Below, in pieces: positions 8,425 through 17,149 of a stretch of DNA of 64,000 nt. Made by a program: the position numbers and the translations under genes. Below the pieces are notes generated by a model. That model did no database searches, was not told where the DNA came from, and saw only the letters and a list, made by a program, of their open reading frames with translations. Origin of the DNA: Actinomycetes bacterium (GTDB lineage: Bacteria; Actinomycetota; Coriobacteriia; Coriobacteriales; Eggerthellaceae); the NCBI GenBank assembly GCA_023429565.1, contig JAEZDJ010000088.1:3948-67947 (forward strand), in the 5' to 3' direction. Position 1 is the stretch's first letter, and every line of letters begins with the position of its first letter.

Positions 8425-10116
8425 TCAGCGGCTTTGTTCCAATCGGATCCTCCCCAAGTTCCACCCGATCGCCTCCTGGCGGACTGACACGAAATCAGCG
8501 CACCGCCCCGATTCGCGAACGAGCTGCCCATGCGTGCCCCGCTGGACAATGCGATCCTCGTCCAAGACGAAGATGTGATCGGTATTTCTCACGGTCTTCA
8601 AGCGATGGACGATCACGATGACCGTCTTGTCGCGGGTCAGCGCTTCGATCGCACGCTGGAGTTTCTCCTCGTTTTCTGGGTCGACGCTCGACGCAGCCTC
8701 GTCGAGGATGACGATGGGCGTGTCCTTCAGCAGGGCACGGTCGATGGCGATGCGCTGGCGCTCCCATCAGGAAAGAGGAGAACCGCCGCTGCCGACAGAC
8801 GTTCCATACTCACCCTCCAGACGGCGGATAAACCCGTCGCAGGCGCTCTGCCGGGCACCCGCTCCACATCTTGGTTCGAGACATCCGGCCTGGCCATGCG
8901 AATGCTCTCCCGAATGGTCCGATTGAACAGGTAGTTGTCTTGCAAAACATACGATACCTGACTTGCCAGATCAGAGAAGAGTATCTTATTGAGGTCATGT
9001 TCACCCAGGACGATGCCGCCAGAAGCTACGTCCCAATGACCGATGGTCAGTTTCGCTATCGGCGATTTACCCGACTTGGACGGACTGGCGAGGGAGATCA
9101 TGCTGCCGGAACGAATGAGGAAGTTGGCTTTTTGAGATATCTTGTGAGCGTCGTCGTACGAAAAAGGCACCTTGTTCAACGCGACGTCGGACTGATCGAA
9201 CACGACGGGCTCGGAGCCATGCACCAGTTCCTCCACTTTCAACAAGCCGTCGACCTCCTCGGCATCGGAAGCAAGCACCGCCACGTCGCTCGTGAATGTG
9301 AAAGACGCCATGATTGAATCCATTAACCCCAAGGGAAAGACGATGACCGCCGCGAATGTCACGGTGCCCAAGCTTCCCGACAACCAGAACACCAGCCCAG
9401 CCGACAGCACCCTAATGAGGACGAAGGGTGTGATAGCATTGTAGGAGCACATCGTCCTCTAGCTTTCAGCCGTCCGCGTTCGGTAATACACGGCCTTCTG
9501 TTCCACCGCTTTCGCATACGTGCGATACGAGCCCGACGATTGGCTGAACGCCTTGACGACCTCGACCCCGCTGATGTATTCGACGACGGCGTTCACCAGG
9601 TTCCGTCCGACCGCCGCGGCACCCTCCCATCACGCTGCGCAGTCCCGCATGCCGACCGTCATGACAACTAAGCCGACCGCCAACGTCGCGAACGACATCA
9701 ACGCCATGCGCCAATCCAAGGCAAACAGGTCCCCCACACGATGAAAAGCGGAACCAACACGTTCGCCGTCATCTCGGGGAGAAGATGCGCGAAAGGTATC
9801 TTCATGCCCTTCACCCTGTCCACAACCGTCTCTTTGCATTGCCCGGACGGCGTGTCCAAAAAAGGTGCCCATGGGAACTTTCGTCAGCTTTTCACGATGC
9901 GTTGACGCAGGTCTCTCGGAATCAGATAGGCGATCGCCGTGGACAGGTTGGAGAAAAGTGCCTTGCCCCTACAGCCCGCGAACACCACGCCGCACAGCAA
10001 AAGCAACAGCATGAGCGGGAAATCCCCCACCAGTAGGCGGATCGCGAGGTCCACCACACAGCCACTAATGCGAGCCAAGCTCCTTGCCGAGCTGCTATGT
10101 GCGCTTGCGACACAGT
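8425..10116 (-). pseudogene. Decayed ABC exporter (fused permease-ATPase), multiple frameshifts
   Basis: Segments of one ABC exporter are spread over different minus-strand frames in the right order. They are a TM segment then IAYLIPRDLRQRIVK (near 9890-10078), KETVVDRVKGMKIPFAHLLP (about 9785-9840), NAVVEYISGVEVVKAFNQ (about 9540-9600), a TM and nucleotide-binding stretch (8727-9452), VILDEAASSVDPENEEKL (about 8660-8720), and HRLKTVRNTDHIFVLDEDRIVQRG to the natural end at 8425. Stops and frame changes interrupt it at least four times, and Walker A is degraded to SPSKSGKSP, so it is dead. The family includes lipid, peptide and siderophore transporters; substrate unknown. The upstream boundary is approximate. 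Confidence 0.88.
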
Positions 10117-10368
10117 GAACGGAGTCGGTGCTGGCAGTGGTGGCGTCGCGCGCGATCTAAAAGATATGGCAGATTAAAATTGGCGGAGACTCTTTCAAGC
10201 AATTCACGGGTTAGGCGGCAATCGGTTTTATCAACAAGACACTCGGTCGTTTGCCATATGCATAGTCAGGGGAAAGGCAAGGGCAGAAAGAACCTTTTTG
10301 GACAAAATCAGTATTAATAACACTTTTACTATGTTATAGTTATCCTTATCAGAGGATAGGATATAATT

Positions 10369-10740
10369 TTGGCGAAACCTATTATATTAGGCAATATCCA
10401 AGCTATCTTGATAGCAATTCTTATTCCGCCATTCATGGTAATCGGTTTATCTCAATTTGATTTTTTTCTCATATTTCGAACAAAGCCTTATAACCTCACT
10501 GATCTTCTTTTTCCGCTACTGTATGTCTTATACCTACTTCCCGTTATCTATATTTCTATTGCAATTGGAAGAAACCCAAGCTTGATTAAGTATGCCGTGA
10601 TTGGACTATTGGTTAGCGCAGTGGTGATAGCAATTCATGCAGTTGTATTTCTTCCAAATCCGAAGACATATTTTATTGTCATAGGGACATATCTCTTTGT
10701 ATTAGTAATCCATTATTTACTAAGAAAAAAACCAGGCTAA
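10369..10740 (+). CDS. Small hydrophobic membrane protein, unknown
   Basis: A 123-residue protein that is almost all membrane: about four hydrophobic helices at 8-26, 45-66, 73-93 and 100-118, with a short basic tail (LLRKKPG). I do not recognise a family. The likely start is TTG 10369, with GAGGATAGG eight bases ahead. It is strongly AT-rich, unlike the GC-rich genes around it, and it precedes the equally AT-rich secreted protein by 39 bases, so the two look like one transferred unit. It could be an immunity-like or integral accessory protein, but nothing in the sequence proves it. Confidence 0.6.
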   Translation: MAKPIILGNIQAILIAILIPPFMVIGLSQFDFFLIFRTKPYNLTDLLFPLLYVLYLLPVIYISIAIGRNPSLIKYAVIGLLVSAVVIAIHAVVFLPNPKTYFIVIGTYLFVLVIHYLLRKKPG

Positions 10741-10779
10741 GCTCCGGATAAAGTATCCAATACAATACAGGAGGCAGTA

Positions 10780-11622
10780 ATGAGTGAACGTGAGAGAAAA
10801 GCTTCAAAAAAAGTTTTATCTATTGCAGTAACATTGCCCCTTCTAGCGACACTTATTCCAGGAGTAGCCATTGCGGAACCTTCGAGCTTGAAGGATGGAG
10901 AAAGGCCACTTAGCGAGAGCGAAATTCTTGAAATACTTGATATTGACGTGGATAGAGTCACAGGAGAGTACACCTTTGATGAGTCTGCTGTAAAAATTGA
11001 AATCGTAAGTGATTATGGCGAAGAAATAACAATGCTTTCATCAGAAAGCGTTGAGGCTATTGTCGACGAAACTGTTCCAACATATGAAATAGTGGACTCC
11101 TCAATCGCAATCGAAGGCAATATGGTTACCCAAACGTGTACTGTCGAAATGGACTTAATGCCCCTTGCAACTCGCGAAAACTTGCATGAATTCCATTCAA
11201 GAAGCGATGGTAAAGTAACAGGCAATATACGGCTAGACTATGCATTACTTCAGGGTGATCCATGGAATGTTACAGGATATGGTATCCAAATATGGCGGGC
11301 CGGTAATGCGATCATAGCAAACGACGCCTCGGTCAAAATAGGGCAACCAAGCGGCACTGTTGTGCAATGTTATATGGTTCCGACGGGTGAAGCCCAGAAG
11401 TCTGAGTATACAGGTAGTTTTTTCAATTACATTCCTTTGCAAGGTTATGACCAATGGCATGGCGAAAAATATCTTTCATTTTTTGTAACAAATTTTTATC
11501 CAAATGCAGGGCCTTTTGGATCGAACGGAGGATCGTTTACTGCCCCCATTTCAGCGCCTGAGTTAGGTATAGCGGATTACGAAATCACTTTTCATTTAGA
11601 AATACCGTTGCCGTGGTCCTAG
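10780..11622 (+). CDS. Secreted protein of unknown function
   Basis: The 280-residue product begins with a classic Sec signal peptide: basic MSERERKASKK, then the hydrophobic core VLSIAVTLPLLATLIPGVAIA, with cleavage expected after AIA-EP. The mature part is acidic at first (residues 35-110) and beta-rich and aromatic later (GYGIQIWRAGNAII, YTGSFFNYIPLQGYDQWHG). It has no lipobox, sortase motif or TM anchor, so it is probably released. CAGGAGG lies six bases before the ATG. Codon use is AT-rich like the preceding small membrane gene. I cannot assign a family. Confidence 0.7.
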   Translation: MSERERKASKKVLSIAVTLPLLATLIPGVAIAEPSSLKDGERPLSESEILEILDIDVDRVTGEYTFDESAVKIEIVSDYGEEITMLSSESVEAIVDETVPTYEIVDSSIAIEGNMVTQTCTVEMDLMPLATRENLHEFHSRSDGKVTGNIRLDYALLQGDPWNVTGYGIQIWRAGNAIIANDASVKIGQPSGTVVQCYMVPTGEAQKSEYTGSFFNYIPLQGYDQWHGEKYLSFFVTNFYPNAGPFGSNGGSFTAPISAPELGIADYEITFHLEIPLPWS

Positions 11623-11651
11623 GACTATTTATATACAGAAAAAGGATTATA

Positions 11652-11676
11652 GGATAGCTACTCCCAGTAGCTATCC
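11652..11676. terminator. 11-bp hairpin after the secreted-protein gene
   Basis: GGATAGCTACT and AGTAGCTATCC pair perfectly around CCC, 30 bases after the secreted-protein stop. There is no long U tract on the plus strand, and an interrupted T-rich run (TATAATCCTTTTT) on the minus strand. It is a likely transcription end between convergent genes. Confidence 0.6.
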
Positions 11677-11728
11677 CTAGTGGTTTGCATAGTGTCTCAA
11701 TGGTGAGCATGACGGTATGATGTCCATC

Positions 11729-11765
11729 ATGGCGTGACAAAGCCACAACCGGTTTGTCACGCCAT
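11729..11765. terminator. 13-bp inverted repeat after metA
   Basis: ATGGCGTGACAAA (11729-11741) pairs perfectly with TTTGTCACGCCAT (11753-11765) over an 11-base loop, 25 bases past the metA stop. It lacks a U tract on either strand. It is probably a transcript-end or stability hairpin between the convergent secreted-protein and metA genes, but a protein-binding palindrome is possible. Confidence 0.5.
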
Positions 11766-11789
11766 AATCGCAAAGTACTGCATCCCTCT

Positions 11790-12758
11790 TCACGAACGTG
11801 TAGACGATGCATGACTGTTCTTCCACGAGTCCTCGCGATTGGTGCCGATGTCTTCGAGGTTGAAGGGCGTCTCTTGGTAGACGAAATAGTTCAACCAGTT
11901 GATGAAGAGCAAATTTGCGCTGCTTCGCCACGTCACTCTTGGCGGATTCGTCGGATCGTCATCGAGGAAATAGTTTTTCGGCGGCTCGATCGGCTTGCAG
12001 AGCGCCTTGTCTCGCAGGTATTCGTTTTGCAGCGAATTCGCATCGTACTCGGAGTGCCCGGTGATGAATATCTGACGTCCTTCTTCAGTCTTCACCGCAT
12101 AGACGCCGGCTTCTGTCGAAGAAGCGAGTATCTGCAGTTCGGGGACGGCCTCGACATCCTCACGGCGGATGCTGGTATGGCGTGACTGCGGGACCATGAA
12201 GGTGTCGTCGAAACCACGGAACAGCATGGAGTTGCGATACTCGACCTCATGTTCGAACACGCCGAAAAGCTTCTCGTCCAACCGGTACTTCGGTACTCCA
12301 AAATGGTGGTAGAGCCCGGCCTGCGCTGCCCAGCAGATATGCAGCGTGCTGTAGACGTGAGTCTTCGACCATTCCATGATGTCCACCAGCTCGTCCCAAT
12401 ACGACACATCCTCGAATTCGAGCTCCTCAACCGGTGCGCCCGTGATGATCAGCCCGTCAAACTTGCGGTCACGAACGTCATCGATGGTTTGATAGAACGA
12501 TACAATGTGGTCTTCGCTCACGTGTTTTGCCTGATGAGATGCAGTATGCAACAGGGTCAGCTCCACCTGCAAAGGCGTGTTGCCCAAAAGTCGTGAAAAC
12601 TGGGTCTCCGTCTCCACTTTCAGCGGCATCAGGTTGAGCAACGCGACGCGCAAGGGGCGGATGCTCTGCGTGACAGCACGCAGCTCGTGCATGGCAAAGA
12701 TGTTCTCGGCTTCAAGCTTTCTGGTCGCGGGCAGTTCGTCAGGTATGATGATGGGCAT
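11790..12758 (-). CDS. metA: Homoserine O-acyltransferase (MetA type, predicted acetyl-CoA specific)
   Basis: MetA activates homoserine for methionine synthesis. The 322-residue protein aligns by eye with the MetA family without gaps at key sites: nucleophile Cys142 in HICWAAQAG, His235 and Glu237 in TGHSEYD, and the characteristic opening MPIIIPDELPA. Residue 111 is Glu (GAPVE). In characterised MetA proteins Glu at 111 selects acetyl-CoA and Gly selects succinyl-CoA, so acetyl specificity is predicted. It stands alone behind a leader of about 260 bases with its own terminator hairpin, and is convergent with the AT-rich island. Confidence 0.95.
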   Translation of the reverse strand: MPIIIPDELPATRKLEAENIFAMHELRAVTQSIRPLRVALLNLMPLKVETETQFSRLLGNTPLQVELTLLHTASHQAKHVSEDHIVSFYQTIDDVRDRKFDGLIITGAPVEELEFEDVSYWDELVDIMEWSKTHVYSTLHICWAAQAGLYHHFGVPKYRLDEKLFGVFEHEVEYRNSMLFRGFDDTFMVPQSRHTSIRREDVEAVPELQILASSTEAGVYAVKTEEGRQIFITGHSEYDANSLQNEYLRDKALCKPIEPPKNYFLDDDPTNPPRVTWRSSANLLFINWLNYFVYQETPFNLEDIGTNREDSWKNSHASSTRS

Positions 12759-12796
12759 GACGGTTCCCTTTCAGTATTCTTGCCTCGTAACAAGAA

Positions 12797-12817
12797 CAGC
12801 CCGCATGAAGCGGGCTG
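12797..12817 (-). terminator. Attenuator-like hairpin in the metA leader
   Basis: On the minus strand CAGCCCGC-TTCAT-GCGGGCTG is an 8-bp GC-rich stem followed by TTCTTGTT, a usable Rho-independent terminator placed between promoter and metA. Its position inside the leader argues for attenuation, not termination of an upstream gene. Confidence 0.65.
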
Positions 12818-12868
12818 CGTATCGATAAGATTGCTGCAACCCGGCCATCCGGACTGCAAGAGAGTTCG

Positions 12869-12955
12869 TCACCGGCAGACAGACGGATGGATGATTATGT
12901 CCGACGAAGCGGAACTGCGCATGATGCCTTCGCACATGCTCTTCAGCATTCGCAT
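12869..12955 (-). CDS. Possible 28-residue Met-rich leader peptide upstream of metA
   Basis: The frame reads MRMLKSMCEGIM then 16 more residues ending in VCR, with four Met in the first twelve codons. It ends 52 bases before the attenuator hairpin. No strong ribosome binding site is visible ahead of it, so it may be chance. If real it could sense charged tRNA-Met in the way classic leader peptides do. Confidence 0.22.
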   Translation of the reverse strand: MRMLKSMCEGIMRSSASSDIIIHPSVCR

Positions 12956-13025
12956 GACTTCAATCTTATGGAAGAAACGCTCGGACACGAAACTATCATC
13001 CCTTTGACATCGAGTGGATGAATGC

Positions 13026-13055
13026 ATTATTGCGTGGACGCGAAGAGGATGTCAA
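13026..13055 (-). promoter_or_regulatory. Promoter of metA
   Basis: TTGACA (13050-13055) and AATAAT (13026-13031) on the minus strand are 18 bases apart. The rest of the 13056-13394 gap, downstream of the flavoprotein stop, shows no gene. It has an AT-rich patch with a 7-bp inverted repeat (GTTTTAT 13111-13117, ATAAAAC 13131-13137). Confidence 0.6.
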
Positions 13056-13394
13056 GATTGCCGCTTGCGGCATCATTTGGCCCATGCCCTTGTTTTACCA
13101 GTTCAAAGTTGTTTTATTTCTTCGCAATCGATAAAACATTCACTCTGATATCTTTATTTAATATAGCTCAGTCACCGTTTTCTCACAATTAATGACAACG
13201 TGGTTCAGGATTGCATCTGCACGTGAGACAAGATGAAGCCCGCCATCTTGCGCTCCATCGTCCAATCGAAGCTCGCAAATGCCCGCCTGCCGTCCAGCCC
13301 TCAACGCCCAAAGGACGCCACCAAGACAAGGGAAGCGCCCTTCGAGTCACGCATCGGGTATGCCAGTCGAAACGGCAGGGACGGCATGAGCCCG

Positions 13395-15215
13395 TCAGAG
13401 ATCCAAGCTGGGAATCTCTTTATCGGCATCGCCCCCCGCGGCATTGATGCCCGCAATGCGCCCAAACGTCATGCATCGGCCATGGCCGATCCCCGGCACG
13501 TACGTGGGATAGTCACCCGCGCCAAAGAATTCGCCAGCGGCAGATCCGCATACATACAGGCCATCGATAGGCCTGTCCTCGGCGTCCAGCACATGACACT
13601 CAACATCTTGGCGCAAACCGCCACACATGGTGAGCAAGCTGGCCACCAACTTCCCCGCATAAAAGGGCGGGTCTTGGACTTTTCCCATGACCTCAGGACG
13701 TTTGCCGAAGTCAAGATCCTTGCCCAAGTCGCACAGCTCGTTATAGCGGTCCACTGTGGCAACAAGATTTTGAACCGGCACGCCCATCTGTTCGGCAAGC
13801 TCTTCAAGCGAATTGGCCTGCAGGGTCTGGCCCTTCTTGACCTCGCCTTCAAGAACTTTCTTTTGAGCTTCCAAGTTATAGGAGCCGCCCACGGGTTGCG
13901 TGAGTTGCCCCCATTGGAGCCCACCGCCCAAACCTGCATCAATCTGCTCTTTAACCTGATCAAGCCCATGAGAATCATAGATGGTCCAGGCATCCTTCTG
14001 CGTTTGCAGAGCCTTGGTGACACTTTTTGACTGAGTGTTGACATCTTCGTTCTTGAAACGCTTCCCTTCCCAGTTCACATGCAGAAAGCCGTAACTTGCG
14101 GCCCCGAAGTCCAAATGCATGACCGCCGCATGCGGTTCGGATTTTTGCATGGCAGCGCCCGCCCAGATGGCCTGCTTGTGCATATCGCCGGTGTCACAGT
14201 CCGGTGGATTGTAGAAACGGCCATCCATGGCATACGCCGTCATAGGCGAATAATACTGGAACATCTCATCGTCGGCCGCATAGTCTCCCGATGCGATGAC
14301 GACAGACTTTGCGTTAATTTGCGTATAGTCCCCCTCCGCATTGGCGACAATCACACCGGTGACGGGACCGTCACCGTCACGCAGCAGTCGCTCACTCTTC
14401 GTTTCCCAGCGAATCTCACCGCCCTTTTTGGCGATGAGCTCATAGAGGACCGGCACCAGAACGGCATTGCCGTATACGTCGCCCACACCTGAACCCTCAT
14501 AGAAGGTGAAGTTAACGGTCTCCTCATACTTGTCAGCCCGATAGAAAATATGCGTGACGGGGTACTCGGTATAGTCAGGACCTTTATAATAGCCATCCCA
14601 CAAGAGCGCTTCCAGCCCGTTTTCCTTGGCCAAGCCATAAAGCCAGTCGAAGCAGGCTCCGCTCTTGCGAGCATACTCCCACAGCAGTGGCTCTTTCACA
14701 CGACCCTGAGCCCAGTTGATCCAGCGACGAACCACCTGGTGATAGTCAGGTTCCTCAACCAGGCCCTGCTCCACCAGATTCTGTTGGACTTCCGTGTGAA
14801 AACCAGCGACGTGAACACCCCGCGCGACAACGGTCTCTGGGTTCTTGTCGACGACAATCACGTTGCCCGCGCCTTCCTCAAGCGCTGCTATGCTGGCGCA
14901 GCAGCCTCCCAATCCGGCGCCAATCACCAAGACATCGCACTCTTCCACGCCGTTGACCTTATCGCTGGGAATAGGTTCGGGAGCAATCTCCCATCCATGC
15001 AACCCGGCGACATCGGGACCGGCAGCTGCACCGCTTTCGGCAAGAGGCATCCCCTCAGCCACCTTTCCCGAAGCACCGCCGCCCGACGATGCGGAATTGG
15101 CACCCTGCGGAGCACAACCAGCCATGCCCGCGATCGCAGTGCCGGCGATCACCGCTCCACCCAACCCCAAAAACGAGCGCCGGGACAAGTCTTTCCCCAT
15201 CTTTTCTCCCTTCAT
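13395..15215 (-). CDS. Tat-exported FAD-binding fumarate reductase-like flavoprotein
   Basis: A 606-residue extracytoplasmic flavoenzyme of the fumarate reductase / succinate dehydrogenase flavoprotein family. These reduce the double bond of small organic acceptors such as fumarate or urocanate analogues. The N-terminus has a twin-arginine motif SRRSFLG and a hydrophobic stretch ending in AGMAGC, a possible lipobox Cys34, so it may be a Tat lipoprotein. The FAD dinucleotide motif follows (VLVIGAGLGGCCAS), then the C-terminal FAD site DGLYVCGSAAGEFFG and the YPTYVPGIGHG loop. There is no N-terminal FMN-binding domain or cytochrome, so electrons must come from a partner. AAGGAGG sits five bases before ATG 15215. 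It is divergent from a LuxR-type membrane regulator that probably controls it; substrate unknown. Confidence 0.88.
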   Translation of the reverse strand: MKGEKMGKDLSRRSFLGLGGAVIAGTAIAGMAGCAPQGANSASSGGGASGKVAEGMPLAESGAAAGPDVAGLHGWEIAPEPIPSDKVNGVEECDVLVIGAGLGGCCASIAALEEGAGNVIVVDKNPETVVARGVHVAGFHTEVQQNLVEQGLVEEPDYHQVVRRWINWAQGRVKEPLLWEYARKSGACFDWLYGLAKENGLEALLWDGYYKGPDYTEYPVTHIFYRADKYEETVNFTFYEGSGVGDVYGNAVLVPVLYELIAKKGGEIRWETKSERLLRDGDGPVTGVIVANAEGDYTQINAKSVVIASGDYAADDEMFQYYSPMTAYAMDGRFYNPPDCDTGDMHKQAIWAGAAMQKSEPHAAVMHLDFGAASYGFLHVNWEGKRFKNEDVNTQSKSVTKALQTQKDAWTIYDSHGLDQVKEQIDAGLGGGLQWGQLTQPVGGSYNLEAQKKVLEGEVKKGQTLQANSLEELAEQMGVPVQNLVATVDRYNELCDLGKDLDFGKRPEVMGKVQDPPFYAGKLVASLLTMCGGLRQDVECHVLDAEDRPIDGLYVCGSAAGEFFGAGDYPTYVPGIGHGRCMTFGRIAGINAAGGDADKEIPSLDL

Positions 15216-15351
15216 AATGCCCTCCTTGCTATCGACATGCAGAGCTATCGTCCACCTTTCCGCTCACAGAATGAACGAACCGCCCGCGCACAGCCTTTGG
15301 CTGCACTAAGGAGAACATAGAGAAAAGCTGCGCGCCCATCATCCCGTGATC

Positions 15352-15386
15352 GGGGGGAAACGGCTGATCTCGTTGTATTTCCCCCC
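15352..15386. promoter_or_regulatory. G/C-tract inverted repeat in the flavoprotein-regulator gap
   Basis: GGGGGGAAA (15352-15360) and TTTCCCCCC (15378-15386) are a perfect 9-bp inverted repeat with a 17-base spacer, followed by ACTAGGGGG. It lies in the 312-base divergent region 15216-15527 and is a good candidate binding site for the LuxR-type regulator. A TATACT hexamer near 15435 could be a -10 box for the regulator. Confidence 0.45.
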
Positions 15387-15527
15387 ACTAGGGGGATGCC
15401 GCCCGCTCGGAGACAACGGTGACTTTCGACACGGTACCGTATACTGTCGAGTGGGGAATGCGGCCGGGCAGAGCCATTCGCCGACATCGAGGCGAAACCG
15501 GATCCTACCGTATGAGGAGATGATGCG

Positions 15528-16988
15528 ATGACGCCCTCATTGAAAAGGGAACTCTGGCGAACACCTGATCTTTTGGGATTTGCCGCACACTGGACATGGA
15601 TCTGGTGCCTGTTCTGGAGCTCGCTGTTCTACGGCGAGGGAAAGATTCTCGGGCTGGCAGAATCGGCCTATGACTCTCAGATTGTTGCAGTGTTCTCGCT
15701 CGAGCCATTATGGGTTGCCTCGCTCTTGGCAAATGTGCTTGCCATCGCCGTCTTACTTGCGCTCTCGCATTTCCGTAACCCTCTTGCCGACATGCGCTTC
15801 TTGCCTCAGCTTGCAGGAAGCTTAACCATGGTTGGGACCTTCGCACTCTCCCATGACGTTCTTGCCTTGGCAGGGAAAGCAGCTCCGACGGTCTACCTGA
15901 TTGGCTCATTGCTCACGGGCGTGGGCAGTGGCATCGTCGTTGTGCTGTGGGCAGAATTACTCGCGTCGCTCGGGCCCAAACGCACCGTCCATTACAGCGT
16001 GGGAGCCCTGCTCTTTGCGGCCCTTGCCTATCTGCTGATCCGTCTTTTGCCCAATGATGTGGCGCAATTGCTCGTCGCTACGCTTCCTTGTGTGAGCATG
16101 GGGTTCTTTCTGCATTTCAAGCGCAGCATGCCGAGGCTCTCACGACGCGACCGCAACGTTCGGGTGAAAGAGCAGCCTCCCGTGCGCATGATTGCCGTCG
16201 CAACATTTTTCGGCCTGTCGTTCGGCATCATGAAAGGGCTGATCGCGCCAGTCGGAGACGACTGGATCGTCATACGCGATTTGCTCAACATCGTGGCTAT
16301 CATGGGAGGCTCGCTTGCCATTTTCGTCACCATGAGCGTCTACAAGATGGACTTTGACCACTTGACCTATCAGATTGCGCTGCCGCTTATGGCGGCAGGG
16401 TTTCTATTCCTGCCCCTGCATGAGCCATGGAACGTCATCGGCACGGCGGTGCACCAGTTCGGGTACCAATACTTCTATATTGTGCTGTGGGCCCTCTGGT
16501 CCGTTCTCGCAGCACGCCGAAACGTGCCCGCCGGCTGGATGGTGTGCTGGGGCCTCCTTTTCATTCAGCTTGGCCAGCTTGTCGGCTCGATTGCCGCGTC
16601 TTTCACACTCATGCTGATTGACAATGATCTGGGGATGGCCATGGTCTCGGCCTTCGTCATCTTCATCATTCTCATCATCGCCCTGTTTGCACTGGGAAAC
16701 GGCTCTGCCAGCACCGGATGGGGATTCGTCAAACCCATGGAAGAAGCCGACACTTCCTCACCGTTCGACAAGGCGGGAACTCGATTGGCCAGACGCTGCC
16801 GTCTGTCTCCACGCGAAATCGAAGTCTTCTTTCTCCTGGCAAAGGGACGGAACCGCGCCTATATTCGCGAAGAGCTCGTCATAGGCGACGAAACCGTCAA
16901 AAGTCACGTCAAGAGCATTTACCGCAAGACAGATGTGCATTCTCAGCAGGAGCTCATCAACCTCATCGAGGCTGAGAAAAGCCCTTAG
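15528..16988 (+). CDS. LuxR-type transcriptional regulator with 12-TM sensor domain
   Basis: The 486-residue protein is a membrane regulator of a form common in Eggerthellaceae. About 12 hydrophobic helices fill residues 15-390 (for example VYLIGSLLTGVGSGIVVVLW), and a cytoplasmic GerE/LuxR helix-turn-helix follows at about 425-482: LSPREIEVFFLLAKGRN, then the recognition helix in DETVKSHVKSIYRKTDVHS. No receiver domain or phosphorylation site is seen, so the membrane part probably senses a ligand directly. GAGGAGATGATGCG precedes the ATG. Divergent placement next to the Tat flavoprotein suggests substrate-induced control of it. Confidence 0.9.
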   Translation: MTPSLKRELWRTPDLLGFAAHWTWIWCLFWSSLFYGEGKILGLAESAYDSQIVAVFSLEPLWVASLLANVLAIAVLLALSHFRNPLADMRFLPQLAGSLTMVGTFALSHDVLALAGKAAPTVYLIGSLLTGVGSGIVVVLWAELLASLGPKRTVHYSVGALLFAALAYLLIRLLPNDVAQLLVATLPCVSMGFFLHFKRSMPRLSRRDRNVRVKEQPPVRMIAVATFFGLSFGIMKGLIAPVGDDWIVIRDLLNIVAIMGGSLAIFVTMSVYKMDFDHLTYQIALPLMAAGFLFLPLHEPWNVIGTAVHQFGYQYFYIVLWALWSVLAARRNVPAGWMVCWGLLFIQLGQLVGSIAASFTLMLIDNDLGMAMVSAFVIFIILIIALFALGNGSASTGWGFVKPMEEADTSSPFDKAGTRLARRCRLSPREIEVFFLLAKGRNRAYIREELVIGDETVKSHVKSIYRKTDVHSQQELINLIEAEKSP

Positions 16989-17066
16989 CCATCCGCTTGG
17001 GCAGATTGCGCACCGCTTTCCTCACCCAGATCGTCGCCACTCCCTGCCATATCCCGCACATCACTT

Positions 17067-17091
17067 GAGGGGCCCGCTTGACGGGCCCCTC
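17067..17091. terminator. Bidirectional hairpin between convergent genes
   Basis: GAGGGGCCCG and CGGGCCCCTC form a 10-bp perfect GC stem with a 5-base loop between the LuxR-type regulator and the convergent U32-like gene. U tracts are weak on both sides. Confidence 0.65.
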
Positions 17092-17149
17092 GCAAACGAG
17101 CACCGGCACCTTGGGCGGACATCCGACAAGGAGAAAACATCTCATTCCA

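Larger units (their letters stand above)
12759..13018 (-). promoter_or_regulatory. Structured leader of metA (class not identified)
   Basis: Between the predicted start site and metA lie about 260 bases. On the minus strand CCATCCG and CGGATGG can close a long stem, two TTGCAG copies flank a GGCCGGG run, and a terminator-like hairpin ends 30 bases before the metA ATG. I do not recognise a SAM-I, SAM-II or Met T-box consensus. A small Met-rich reading frame (12869-12955) lies in the middle. Transcription attenuation is likely from the hairpin alone; the ligand or sensor is unknown. Confidence 0.5.

Noticed and set aside
8727..9452. Intact ABC ATPase gene
   Set aside because: The frame lacks a proper Walker A (SPSKSGKSP) and is continued in other frames on both sides, so it is part of a pseudogene.
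12841..12960. SAM riboswitch or Met T-box upstream of metA
   Set aside because: The conserved cores of SAM-I/II and the T-box sequence are not visible in either strand; reported only as an unclassified leader.
13211..13447. Short plus-strand frame in the gap after the flavoprotein
   Set aside because: No ribosome binding site, partly antisense to the flavoprotein end, and Arg/His-rich composition.
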